This document shows, piece by piece, positions 24,578 to 32,360 of a stretch of DNA of 57,451 nt (position 1 is the stretch's first letter; each line of letters begins with the position of its first letter). The notes under the pieces are model-generated. The model worked only from the letters and a program-made list of their open reading frames with translations. It made no database searches and was not told where the DNA came from. Made by a program: the position numbers and the translations under genes. The DNA comes from Desulfobacteraceae bacterium (GTDB lineage: Bacteria > Desulfobacterota > Desulfobacteria > Desulfobacterales > Desulfobacteraceae): assembly GCA_016744295.1 (NCBI GenBank), contig JADGEQ010000043.1, positions 1-57,451 on the forward strand. The letters are read 5' to 3'.

Positions 24578-24646
24578 TGTTTTCTCCCGGTAATAGGTAA
24601 AAAGAATGATTAAAAATTGGGCACACCATAATATGCTGACGGTTAT

Positions 24647-24687
24647 ATGAAACTCTCACCAAGATCTTGTAATTATAGGAGTTTCAT
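24647..24687. other. Hairpin in the hgcB-crotonase spacer
   Basis: ATGAAACTC (24647-24655) pairs with GAGTTTCAT (24679-24687), a perfect 9-bp stem with a 23-base loop, followed on the + strand by TTTTTCG. It lies downstream of hgcB and upstream of the crotonase gene (both leftward). A T run is on the + side only, so a role as hgcB terminator is unclear. Confidence 0.4.
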
Positions 24688-24767
24688 TTTTCGTTGTGGC
24701 CAGAATCAAATACCATGCTCCGGCCATGCCAGTTATTATGATAAATGGCGTATCTGCCCCTGTATTG

Positions 24768-25058
24768 TCAGCAGCAGTCACCGTTTCCGCAGGATGCATT
24801 TTCTTTGCCCTTTATCCAGACCTGGATAATATAGGCGGCTCAGCCCACACCGGGATTGACCGCCAACGCGCCGGAGGGGCAGTTGTTCACACATGCCCCG
24901 CATTCCATGCAACCGTTGAAATCGACAATTTCGGCTTTGTTTTGGTGCATTTCCAGTACATGATGGGGGCAGACCTCTGTACACAGACTGCACCCGATAC
25001 ATTTGCTTTTGTCCAGAACCAGGGTGGATACATCATCCAAATGTCTGAATTCTTTCAT
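24768..25058 (-). CDS. hgcB: HgcB, mercury-methylation ferredoxin, predicted selenoprotein (in-frame TGA)
   Basis: Start ATG 25058, 19 bases after hgcA. The first 72 residues hold two 4Fe-4S motifs (Cys20, 23, 26, 30 and Cys50, 53, 56, 60) and end ...LAVNPGVG. Codon 73 is TGA (24842-24840), but the frame goes on for 23 codons, AAYIIQVWIKGK then ENASCGNGDCC, to a second TGA (24770-24768). In known HgcB the residue after NPGVG is the conserved Cys73, then a hydrophobic stretch and a C-terminal Cys-Cys pair, all of which match here (Cys90, Cys95, Cys96). A SECIS-like hairpin starts 10 bases after the TGA. So residue 73 is most likely selenocysteine and the protein is 96 residues. HgcB passes electrons and probably Hg to HgcA. 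A standard caller would stop at 24840. Confidence 0.88.
24812..24829 (-). promoter_or_regulatory. Bacterial SECIS element in hgcB
   Basis: On the coding strand TTATCCA-GGTC-TGGATAA is a perfect 7-bp stem with a four-base GGUC loop. The loop begins 17 bases after the TGA at 24842-24840; the E. coli fdhF SECIS has the same CA-GGUC-UG apex about 18 bases after its UGA. This is the structure read by SelB. Confidence 0.85.
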
Positions 25059-25077
25059 GGGTTTATATTCCTTTGGA

Positions 25078-26259
25078 TTAAAAAGCCGAGTAAATCCAGA
25101 GACCCGTGGACAATACCAGGGTAATCAACTGGATGGGCATATACCGTTTCATCTCTTTTTCAACCCCGGAAGGGGAGGTAAAGGGGGTGGTTCCGGTAAA
25201 GTTCATGGCCAAATAGGAGCTGATGGTCACCGAGAACAAAAACAGGGCAAGGCCGGTGCAAAAGGTTGCGGGGGACATCACCCCAAGCATGGCAAGGGCA
25301 GCCAGACTGCCTGCAATGGACCCCTTGAGGGCAAACTCCCTGACTGGAATATGGGGCAGAAGAGCCGGGGTAATCACGGCTCCTGATATAATTCCGGTCA
25401 GAAGGGCGGCAAAACCAATCAGCCCCCGGGACCAGGCCCCTGAAAAAGAGAAAAACCCCGGTCCCAGGCCCGATAGCATAAAGAGAACCAGAATTGTTAT
25501 CAGTGCCGGTTTGAGCAAAATCTGCAACTCCACCGGTGCCAGAACTATTCTTTCCGCAAAACGAAAGGTTACGGTCCGCATGGCATGGTCTGCTGTTCGT
25601 TTGTTTTTTAAAAATGTCAGGATATCCGAGGCCCTCACCGGGCCATAGACCACCCTGAACCCGGATTCTTTTTTTACTGTCCTTGCCGATACCCCTGTGG
25701 CACCCAGTTGGGGGACAATCACCCTTTTGTGATCCACTATTCGATCAAGCTGTGTAAGGTCTATGCGGTTCACAAGTTCCCGGGTGGAAAAGGTTCCTTT
25801 CCCTGCCGCACACCAGACATTAATTCCCTTGGTATCCAGAACCAGTATCCAGGCGTTAAGGGTTTCAAGTTCCCTTCTCAGGTGGTCAAAGGTCAGTTTG
25901 AAATTTGCAGTGACAAGCACCTCGGATTTTTTGTCGGGACGGCCCACCCCGTAAAGCCCCGGGGCCACCCTGTAATGGTTGCGGTTGATTCCGCACCGGA
26001 CCAGAACCGTTGATATTTTGTCCCGGATATCCAGTTTAGTTTTTATCCGGGGCACAGGGCCAATATCGGTGTCAATAAAATCATCCACATGGGAACAGAG
26101 ACTATAGCCGGGTTTCTCCTGGGCCAAGCCAGGGGCTGCAGGATTACCGCAACCACAACCGCCGTCGACTTTGTCACTTTTATCCACGGAGGGCATGAGT
26201 GTCACACCGGAAGTGGACAGATGCGGATTCTCCCGGGGTGTGCTTTTATTGATGTTCAT
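25078..26259 (-). CDS. hgcA: HgcA, corrinoid methyltransferase of mercury methylation
   Basis: 393 residues. The diagnostic cap-helix motif is NVWCAAGK (Asn147-Lys154), with Cys150 as the proposed lower axial ligand to cobalt in the CdhD-like corrinoid domain (about 45-200). The C-terminal half has about five transmembrane helices (from about 235), as in known HgcA. HgcA takes a methyl group onto its corrinoid and passes it to Hg(II), giving methylmercury. The N-terminus (1-50) is longer than usual and carries GGCGCGNP, cysteines that might bind metal; this is inference. It follows an arsR-type gene by 7 bases and precedes hgcB by 19. Confidence 0.95.
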   Translation of the reverse strand: MNINKSTPRENPHLSTSGVTLMPSVDKSDKVDGGCGCGNPAAPGLAQEKPGYSLCSHVDDFIDTDIGPVPRIKTKLDIRDKISTVLVRCGINRNHYRVAPGLYGVGRPDKKSEVLVTANFKLTFDHLRRELETLNAWILVLDTKGINVWCAAGKGTFSTRELVNRIDLTQLDRIVDHKRVIVPQLGATGVSARTVKKESGFRVVYGPVRASDILTFLKNKRTADHAMRTVTFRFAERIVLAPVELQILLKPALITILVLFMLSGLGPGFFSFSGAWSRGLIGFAALLTGIISGAVITPALLPHIPVREFALKGSIAGSLAALAMLGVMSPATFCTGLALFLFSVTISSYLAMNFTGTTPFTSPSGVEKEMKRYMPIQLITLVLSTGLWIYSAF

Positions 26260-26266
26260 AGTGGCC

Positions 26267-26536
26267 TCATTTTAGTTTGTTTATATAGTTTTTCACCAGG
26301 TTTAAGACCTGTTTGTCAACACAAAAATAGGTTTTCGGGCCTTCCACTTCACCGCAGACAATCCCCGATTCTTTGAGCTGTTTCAGGTGCTGGCTGATGG
26401 TGGACTGGGAAAAGGGAAAAATATCGACGATCTGACCGCACACACAGGTGTCTATATTCATCAGGTACTCCACGATCTTTATCCGGGTGGGGTGCCCCAG
26501 TGCCTTGAAAATTTTTGAAAGTTTTTCTGTGTCCAT
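26267..26536 (-). CDS. ArsR-family repressor of the hgcAB operon
   Basis: 89 residues of a compact ArsR winged helix-turn-helix: KIFKALGHPTRIKIVEYLMNIDTCVCGQIVDIFPFSQSTISQHLKQLKESGIVCGEVEG. The CVCG pair sits where ArsR/SmtB sensors often bind metal(loid)s, so As(III), Hg or similar could be sensed, but no specific ligand can be assigned. It is 7 bases upstream of hgcA on the same strand, so it is autoregulated with hgcAB. An ArsR-like regulator beside hgcAB has been noted in other methylators. Confidence 0.9.
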   Translation of the reverse strand: MDTEKLSKIFKALGHPTRIKIVEYLMNIDTCVCGQIVDIFPFSQSTISQHLKQLKESGIVCGEVEGPKTYFCVDKQVLNLVKNYINKLK

Positions 26537-26552
26537 AATTTATCTATCCGGT

Positions 26553-26582
26553 ATCATCGTTTATCGCCTATCAACGATAAAT
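26553..26582. promoter_or_regulatory. Candidate operator for the ArsR regulator
   Basis: ATCGTT (26556-26561) and AACGAT (26573-26578) form an inverted repeat 11 bases apart, directly upstream of the arsR-like start, with the related TTATCG/CGATAA in between. The position suits autorepression. Confidence 0.5.
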
Positions 26583-26787
26583 AAAAAAAATCTGATTGTC
26601 AACCCCTGTTTTTTGGGGAGCCTTGGGAATTTGTCTACCGGCACTTCAATCATTACAGATTTGCTTCAAATCTTTACACAGGCAGGAGATTCTGATAATT
26701 GTCCAGAAGGTACATGCGTGGGGTAGTCCTTAGATATATTGGGTCGGCTAAAAATTGCTGACCCGGATGGTGGAAGGAGAAGTTTTG

Positions 26788-28029
26788 ATGGGTTTGGCAG
26801 AAGAGTATTTTGATGATGGCAGTTCATTTCTTGCAATTGATCCCCTCTCAATAAATCCCGAGTCTCTCGTGGACTTTTCTCTGTTTGAACGCCATGTTCG
26901 GAAAAATGAACAAGACAGGTTCCGCTGCCTTCTGGTGGATTCCCAAGCCATCCCATGGGAGCGCCTCCTCAAGCTGCTGAGTTCCTGGGAGGTTGTTTAT
27001 ATCCATAAAAAACAGAATTTCAATTATACTCAGTATGTAAAACAAAATCTTGAATTTATTCTGAATCATGAAAATATTGATGTCAAAAAGAAAACAGGGA
27101 CCCTTATTAACATCGCCACAGAGGTGATCCAGGATTCATTTGCCGCAAATTTTGTTTCCCCACACGAGTGCGACCGGGCAATTGAAAATATCGAAAAACT
27201 GGTTTCCCAGGCAATGGATTTTATCTCCGGCATTGACTCTTTAAAGGGGATTGCCGATCTCATCGGCCATGATTATCAAACCCATACCCACTCGATCAAG
27301 GTGGGTTGGCTGACAGCAACATTTATCAATGCCAACCCGGATTTGTTCGAGGTGGAAACAGGTGCCCCATTGGGAGAAGACCAATTAAGAGATCTCATGG
27401 TCCAGGCCACAGTGGCTGGCTTTCTCCATGATATTGGTAAAATAAAAATCCCCAGGAATGTGATCAATAAAAAAGGCAAACTCAACAATCTTGAATACGC
27501 TCTTATCCAGTCCCATACAGCCTATTCCACAAGTATTCTCTTTGAAAGCAAATTGCCCCGGTCCTCCATGCAGACCATTTTATATCATCATGAGAATGAG
27601 GACGGCAGCGGTTATCCCTGCGGGCTTTCAGGAGAACAGATTCCCTTGATTGCAAAAATATGTCACATTGCGGATGTGTTTGACGCGATAACTTCAAAGC
27701 GGTCTTACAAGGCAGCGCGGTCACCCTTTGCGGCATTAAAGATCATGGCTGGGGATAATCCCCATCTTGCAACCCTGAGAAAATTTGAGGCCGAGGTCAG
27801 GGAAAATACCAAAATTCCTGTCGCCGCCATTGTGAGGGATGATTATGAGGCCAAACTGCGCCGCCTCCGGGAAAGGGAAATATTGGAGGAAGAGGCAAAA
27901 AAACGGGTGGTAGCCCGGACCAGGCTGCGTGACCAGGGCATGTCCCATTGTTTTGACACAGATCTTCTCAGACGGTTTATTTTAACCATCAATAGATCAG
28001 AAAACTTTGATCTGTCCGGGCTTTTGTAA
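26788..28029 (+). CDS. HD-GYP domain protein, probable cyclic di-GMP phosphodiesterase
   Basis: 413 residues from ATG 26788, chosen because GGAAGGAG lies about nine bases upstream (a TTG at 26755 would add 11 residues). The N-terminal ~130 residues match no familiar domain. The C-terminal half is an HD-GYP domain: GHDYQTHTHSIKVGWL, FLHDIGKIKIP (HD pair), then YHHENEDGSGYPCGLSGEQIPLIAKICHIADVFDAITSKRSYK (the GYP motif with the second histidine set). All metal-binding residues appear to be present, so it probably hydrolyses c-di-GMP. It is divergent from the arsR-hgcAB operon. Confidence 0.9.
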   Translation: MGLAEEYFDDGSSFLAIDPLSINPESLVDFSLFERHVRKNEQDRFRCLLVDSQAIPWERLLKLLSSWEVVYIHKKQNFNYTQYVKQNLEFILNHENIDVKKKTGTLINIATEVIQDSFAANFVSPHECDRAIENIEKLVSQAMDFISGIDSLKGIADLIGHDYQTHTHSIKVGWLTATFINANPDLFEVETGAPLGEDQLRDLMVQATVAGFLHDIGKIKIPRNVINKKGKLNNLEYALIQSHTAYSTSILFESKLPRSSMQTILYHHENEDGSGYPCGLSGEQIPLIAKICHIADVFDAITSKRSYKAARSPFAALKIMAGDNPHLATLRKFEAEVRENTKIPVAAIVRDDYEAKLRRLREREILEEEAKKRVVARTRLRDQGMSHCFDTDLLRRFILTINRSENFDLSGLL

Positions 28030-28342
28030 GGCTGTTGTATCCCTATTGCAGGGTAGCCGGATATCCTGCCTTGGCAATGGCATAATGGCCTGTTCCACAA
28101 GGGCTCACTTTGGTATGGAAAAATTGGGTGTTTTCGGCTGATGCGCCGTTTGCTTCTGAAATGTCCAGGGCGCTAACAGGCTATATCTGCATGCGCGTTT
28201 GCTTCCGGTTAGGTTTTTTGTTCATTAACCAGAAAATCAAAATCCAAGATGACTTCCCCTGGGCCAAGCGTATCAACTTTTTTCTGGCACGCAGTTTTAT
28301 TGTCATCCAGCCTTATAGTGACGATTGTAACAAAAAACACGA
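28030..28342. other. Spacer after the HD-GYP gene
   Basis: About 310 bases. An open frame on the + strand (28110-28346, 78 codons) lacks a ribosome site and family match. No terminator hairpin is convincing. I see nothing clear here. Confidence 0.3.
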
Positions 28343-29263
28343 TTAAAAACCATCAAGCGCTTTTTTAGCCATGGCTCGAATCTGTGGATCTTTATCTTTT
28401 ATAGCCGTATTTAAAATCGCTTGTGAAATTTCAGTTGATTGATTGAAAAAATATTCAAGTGCAGTTTTTCTAACTTCGATATCTTTATCTCCGAGAAAGG
28501 TTTGCCCAATAATTTGCCAAGCATCTTCATTCTCCATTGATTTGATACTTTCCACCGTAAATTTACGCAGTTGACCATCAGTGTCCCCTAAGGCAATGGT
28601 CATTGCAGCAAGTGCTTCTTTACTGCCAATACGTTTTAGTTCAATTACAGATTGTTCTTTATCATCATATTTACCACTTTCAAACAATCGATTGGCCCAA
28701 AACCCGACATCCCTATCATCAAATGTCGGCATGTTTAATTTTTGCAATTCTTTAGCGGACATTGTTTTTTTTAATTTTTTTATTAATGGCTTGCTCTTTG
28801 GTTCAATATTGAGTTTCTTTTTGATAGTTGGTTGTGAAGTTTGTACCGTCTGAATACGTTCTGGTGGTTTTTTTTCAGAAGATACTGTGTTGCTCTTAAA
28901 CAACCAAATTTCTTCTATTTTCGAAATACTATCTGCATTTTCAAGGATCGGTTCGATTCGATAAATAGCTGCCATTGAATAATTTTTAGCTATTTTTTGG
29001 ATGGCCCGGTCCAGTGGGAACTTTTCAATAGTTACTGAGACCACATCATCCAAATCTTTGAATAAATAAATTTTACACTCTGCCTGGTTTTCAATTTCTT
29101 TTAAAATAACAGATAGCGGTATGCCATCCGAAAAAATCGACAATGTTTGGTTTGATTTGTTAAATTCAATGCTGAAGGTCTGTTCTGCGGATGACGAAGA
29201 AACACGTATAGCAGTTAAAACAACAAAAACAACGGCCAGTATGTAAAAATTAAACGGTTTCAT
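28343..29263 (-). CDS. Secreted protein with secretin N-domain-like segment and HEAT repeats
   Basis: 306 residues. A signal peptide (about 1-26, NFYILAVVFVVLTAIRVSSSSA) is followed by ISLFxD-like residues 35-120, FSIEFNKSNQTLSIFSDGIPLSVILKEIENQAECKIYL...VSVTIEKFPLDRAIQKIAK, the pattern of secretin/TonB short N-domains (STN). A lysine/proline-rich linker (about 130-165) leads to four to five HEAT-type repeats (about 180-306, with AAMTIALGDTDGQLRKFTVESIKS and KDIEVRKTALEYFFNQ). It is a periplasmic scaffold or pilotin-like protein; partner unknown. The two domains fused in this order are uncommon. Confidence 0.7.
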   Translation of the reverse strand: MKPFNFYILAVVFVVLTAIRVSSSSAEQTFSIEFNKSNQTLSIFSDGIPLSVILKEIENQAECKIYLFKDLDDVVSVTIEKFPLDRAIQKIAKNYSMAAIYRIEPILENADSISKIEEIWLFKSNTVSSEKKPPERIQTVQTSQPTIKKKLNIEPKSKPLIKKLKKTMSAKELQKLNMPTFDDRDVGFWANRLFESGKYDDKEQSVIELKRIGSKEALAAMTIALGDTDGQLRKFTVESIKSMENEDAWQIIGQTFLGDKDIEVRKTALEYFFNQSTEISQAILNTAIKDKDPQIRAMAKKALDGF

Positions 29264-29373
29264 TCAGTTTCCTTTAATGATATTAATAATTGTAAACAAA
29301 AAAGATATCAATATAAAGCCAATTTTTTTAATGGTAAAATATCGTCCTTCTACAGTATTAGAATCCTTACTTT

Positions 29374-30537
29374 TTGAAGAAAACTATTAAAATAAAAAAT
29401 ACAAAATCGATCCAAGGTATGGATGGCCTTCGTGCCCTGGCCGCACTGAGTGTATTTGCTGTTCATTATAATCAAATGGTTGGACTTGAATTCACTTTGG
29501 GACCGTTTGATCTGGCAACACTTATGGCCAATGGTGACCATGGGGTATCCTTGTTTTTTTCTTTGAGTGCCTTTCTGCTTGGCTTGCCGTTCTGGAGAGC
29601 CATTATCAGTGGAAACCCCAATCCAAAAATCAAAACATACGTTTACAGGCGGCTCTCAAGAATTTTACCTGCATACTATTTTTTATTGACAATACTCATT
29701 GTTTGGGGACAATTATGGAAAATTCCAGGAGCAAAGATAGATATTTTCTCTCATTATTTGTTTATATTTAATTTTACCGATTTTACCATTTACAGTATCA
29801 GTCCCCAGTTCTGGACCCTTGCTGTGGAATTGCAATTTTATTTTTTATTGCCTTTGTTTTTTTTAGGAATTAAACGATTACAATTCAACACGCATACCCT
29901 GATCGCTATCAGCCTTTTGATTCTGACAAGTTGTTGTCTTCAATACGCCGTGTTAAACGGTTTTAATAAAGTTATTCCATGGCCCTTCCAACCCTGGTTA
30001 AATTGGATTAGGCCGTATGGTGCTGTTCTCAACTTTTCGCTGTTAGCAACTCTGCCCCATTTTTTATTTGGCCTGTGTGCTGGTTTCTTCTATATCCGAA
30101 TGACTCTGGACAATAATAAATCCCATTTATTCATTATACACAGTAAAAAAATATTCTGGATCGGTTTAATTCTCATACTAACCTTATTGTCTACTGGATG
30201 GGAAGATACCATCAGCTGGTCCTATAACCCCTATAGTTTTCCGTTGATTCCGATCCTTATCATTATTTTAATTCTTGCCGTTGCCTTTAGCCCATCGAAA
30301 AAAAACCGGTTAGAATCCCCTATTCCTAAAAAAACAGGAATGATTTCCTATGGCATTTATTTGTACCATTATCCGTGTCTGATGTTTCTTGAATATTTAA
30401 TGCGACAAAAGGCATTGGATGTGACGCATCACTGGTTTCTTTTTGGAATTACAAGTTTTCTGGTAACCCTTTTTATGGCAACCGGTTCGTATTACATCAT
30501 TGAAAAACCGGTTTTAAGGCTTGTCAGACGGAAATGA
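29374..30537 (+). CDS. Acyltransferase family 3 (OafA/YrhL-type membrane O-acyltransferase)
   Basis: 387 residues with about ten transmembrane helices. GMDGLRALAALSVFAVHYNQM opens the family core and its histidine (VHYNQ) is the catalytic one; SPQFWTLAVELQFYFLLPLFF and GMISYGIYLYHYPCLMFLE are also characteristic. It transfers an acyl group to a sugar or glycan in the inner membrane. The listed TTG at 29374 has no good ribosome site; ATG 29419, 15 codons later and just before GLRALAALSV, is a real alternative (AAGG a few bases upstream). The end overlaps the convergent Sel1 gene by 24 bases. Confidence 0.85.
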   Translation: MKKTIKIKNTKSIQGMDGLRALAALSVFAVHYNQMVGLEFTLGPFDLATLMANGDHGVSLFFSLSAFLLGLPFWRAIISGNPNPKIKTYVYRRLSRILPAYYFLLTILIVWGQLWKIPGAKIDIFSHYLFIFNFTDFTIYSISPQFWTLAVELQFYFLLPLFFLGIKRLQFNTHTLIAISLLILTSCCLQYAVLNGFNKVIPWPFQPWLNWIRPYGAVLNFSLLATLPHFLFGLCAGFFYIRMTLDNNKSHLFIIHSKKIFWIGLILILTLLSTGWEDTISWSYNPYSFPLIPILIIILILAVAFSPSKKNRLESPIPKKTGMISYGIYLYHYPCLMFLEYLMRQKALDVTHHWFLFGITSFLVTLFMATGSYYIIEKPVLRLVRRK

Positions 30538-31506
30538 TTTAAAATGTGCATCCACTTTGGCATCAAGGTCAGACTTCCAGGTTTCGGGCATGATCTGTCC
30601 GACTTGCGTTAAAATCATGCCTGCTTTTTTTGATGCTTCAGCATCTGATATCTGACGAAGGGCTGCGGACAACCACAAATAGCTTTTGGCAAGATCATGG
30701 GCGGATAACTTGCCGGTTTCAGGATCTTCAGGTGAATTGAAATATAATAGACCCACAGGCAGATAGGCGCTTTGATATCCAAGAGATGCTGCCCTTTCGA
30801 GCCAGAGACGGGCAGACTGCATATCTTTTGCTATCCCCATGCCGTCTTTAAACATGATTCCCAGATAATACTGGGCCTCGGGAACATTGGCCTGGGCAGC
30901 AATGGAAAACCAGTAGAATGACCGGCCAAGGTCCTGGAATCCGGTGTCTTTTTCCTTCAACAGATGGCCCAGCCTCACCTGGGCAGGAACAACGCCGGCC
31001 TTGCCGGCCTGCTCACACAAGCTGATCCCTTTTTGAACATCTTTGGGAACACCGTTTCCCGTCACATACAATTCGCCTAGAGAACACAATGCACTTTTAA
31101 TACCCAGATCCGCAGCTTTTTGGTACAGTTTGGCAGCTTTTCCAGGATCTTTTGGTATACCCTTCCCACCGTTTTTTAGACAATCAGCAAAAAATTGGGC
31201 TGCAGCAGGAATATTATTGTCAGCCGCTTTTTCAAACCATTTACAGGCCTGGAACTGATCCACGGGTCTTCCCCATCCCAAATGGAAAAAAAGTCCCAAC
31301 GTAAACTGGGCAAGGGGATTCTTTTTTTTAACCGCAACTTGATGATACAACGCGTATGCTTTGTCGTACTCTCCCTTTGAAAGATATGACTGGGCTGTCT
31401 GAAGCTCTTTTGTGGTCTTGTTTTTGGCATAACACGGAAAACTTGCAAAGATAATAATCAATCCAATGATCAAAAAAGAGCAGAAGCGAGTGTTTTTAAG
31501 GCACAT
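30514..31506 (-). CDS. Sel1-repeat (SLR) protein, secreted
   Basis: 330 residues. A signal peptide (about 8-27, FCSFLIIGLIIIFASFPCYA) directs it to the periplasm. Six or so Sel1-like repeats follow: A-x2-YxKAA-x-G-x2-xA-x2-xLGxLYxxGxGVPKD, e.g. GKAAKLYQKAADLGIKSALCSLGELYVTGNGVPKDVQKG and SARLWLERAASLGYQSAYLPVGLLY. They build an alpha-solenoid that binds proteins; in bacteria such proteins help envelope and signalling complexes. Partner unknown. It is convergent with the acyltransferase gene. Confidence 0.85.
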   Translation of the reverse strand: MCLKNTRFCSFLIIGLIIIFASFPCYAKNKTTKELQTAQSYLSKGEYDKAYALYHQVAVKKKNPLAQFTLGLFFHLGWGRPVDQFQACKWFEKAADNNIPAAAQFFADCLKNGGKGIPKDPGKAAKLYQKAADLGIKSALCSLGELYVTGNGVPKDVQKGISLCEQAGKAGVVPAQVRLGHLLKEKDTGFQDLGRSFYWFSIAAQANVPEAQYYLGIMFKDGMGIAKDMQSARLWLERAASLGYQSAYLPVGLLYFNSPEDPETGKLSAHDLAKSYLWLSAALRQISDAEASKKAGMILTQVGQIMPETWKSDLDAKVDAHFKSFPSDKP

Positions 31507-31611
31507 GACATATCCTTTGGGAAGTTTGATTTAAATAAGCAATAATTAACAATTTTTTAACAGGAAGCTTGAAAAATGTAAACAAAGAGACGGCTTGAAA
31601 TATACTTTAAA

Positions 31612-31650
31612 CAAAATCAGCGCAGCCAGGTTGACACCTGTCTGCGCTGA
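31612..31650 (-). terminator. Rho-independent terminator after the collar-domain gene
   Basis: TCAGCGCAG and CAGGT (31617-31631) pair with ACCTG and CTGCGCTGA (31636-31650), about 14 bp with one opposed mismatch and a TGAC loop, followed on the minus strand by ATTTTGT. Confidence 0.7.
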
Positions 31651-31691
31651 CCATACGGGTTGAATAATTCTCCTTTGAAAACGACTGACAA

Positions 31692-32312
31692 TCAGTTCCG
31701 GCTTGGGAAAGTACCTTGCAGTGCGATAATATGATTAATAGCAATCCACGGCTGCATGTTCTCATGAGAATTGCCACTGCCTGTGTTGCCAATTGTCACT
31801 GAATCGTCGCTCATGTTAACGGTTACTGGTGCACCACTGTGATAATCCCTGTCTCTGGATTTTTTGGCCAGGATATTGCCGCCAGGGGTTTCTGAATTAC
31901 CAGTTGCATCAGTGGCAACTATTACGCCAGTATGATTATGGGATGGAATTTCAGCTATTGTAAGCGTAACCCTTTCAGCTCCTCCGCGTTGACCTTCTCT
32001 ATAAGTACTAAGTCCAGCGCCTGTTCGAGGACCAATAGCAGTCCGACCTCTTAAATCCGGTAGCGCAAATGTTGTTCTGCCATCCCCGCCGTAGATAGTG
32101 CCTAAAAGAGAAAAAAGAGCTGAATTTTGTGATATCGCAAGCAATTGTCCATCACAGAACGCCCATCCTCTTGGGGCAAAATTTCCGCCGAACATGGTAA
32201 TCTGAGCAAGAAACGGTTCTGAGGCATGGGCTTTTTTGGGACCGGCCATGGGAGCCAGTAAAATAATGGTCAGTAAAAAAACAATAAATAAAGATGAATA
32301 TCGTTTTGTCAT
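31692..32312 (-). CDS. Secreted phage-tail-collar (microcystin-dependent MdpB-like) protein
   Basis: 206 residues. Residues 1-30 are a signal peptide (LFIVFLLTIILLAPMAGPKKAHA). The rest is a tail-collar domain: FLAQITMFGGNFAPRGWAFCDGQLLAISQNSALFSLLGTIYGGDGRTTFALPDLRGR and the terminal GNSHENMQPWIAINHIIALQG. The family occurs in phage fibres and in bacterial extracellular proteins such as MdpB. With a signal peptide it is not a phage remnant; it more likely is an adhesin or surface protein. Residues 130-170 vary most in the family and may bind a ligand. A PEP-CTERM protein gene lies upstream. Confidence 0.85.
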   Translation of the reverse strand: MTKRYSSLFIVFLLTIILLAPMAGPKKAHASEPFLAQITMFGGNFAPRGWAFCDGQLLAISQNSALFSLLGTIYGGDGRTTFALPDLRGRTAIGPRTGAGLSTYREGQRGGAERVTLTIAEIPSHNHTGVIVATDATGNSETPGGNILAKKSRDRDYHSGAPVTVNMSDDSVTIGNTGSGNSHENMQPWIAINHIIALQGTFPSRN

Positions 32313-32360
32313 GATATGAACCTCCTGTTTTATAAAATTAAAATGGGTTTACACCCACCC

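Noticed and set aside
24843..25058. Reading hgcB as a complete 72-residue ferredoxin
   Set aside because: The C-terminal Cys-Cys tail and hydrophobic segment follow in frame after the TGA, with a SECIS-like hairpin; truncation would remove conserved HgcB parts.
24696..25124. 142-codon + strand frame opposite hgcB
   Set aside because: Lies antisense to the well-supported ferredoxin gene, with no family match and no ribosome site; a shadow of the GC-rich codon pattern.
28110..28346. 78-codon + strand frame after the HD-GYP gene
   Set aside because: No ribosome site, no family; composition not convincing.
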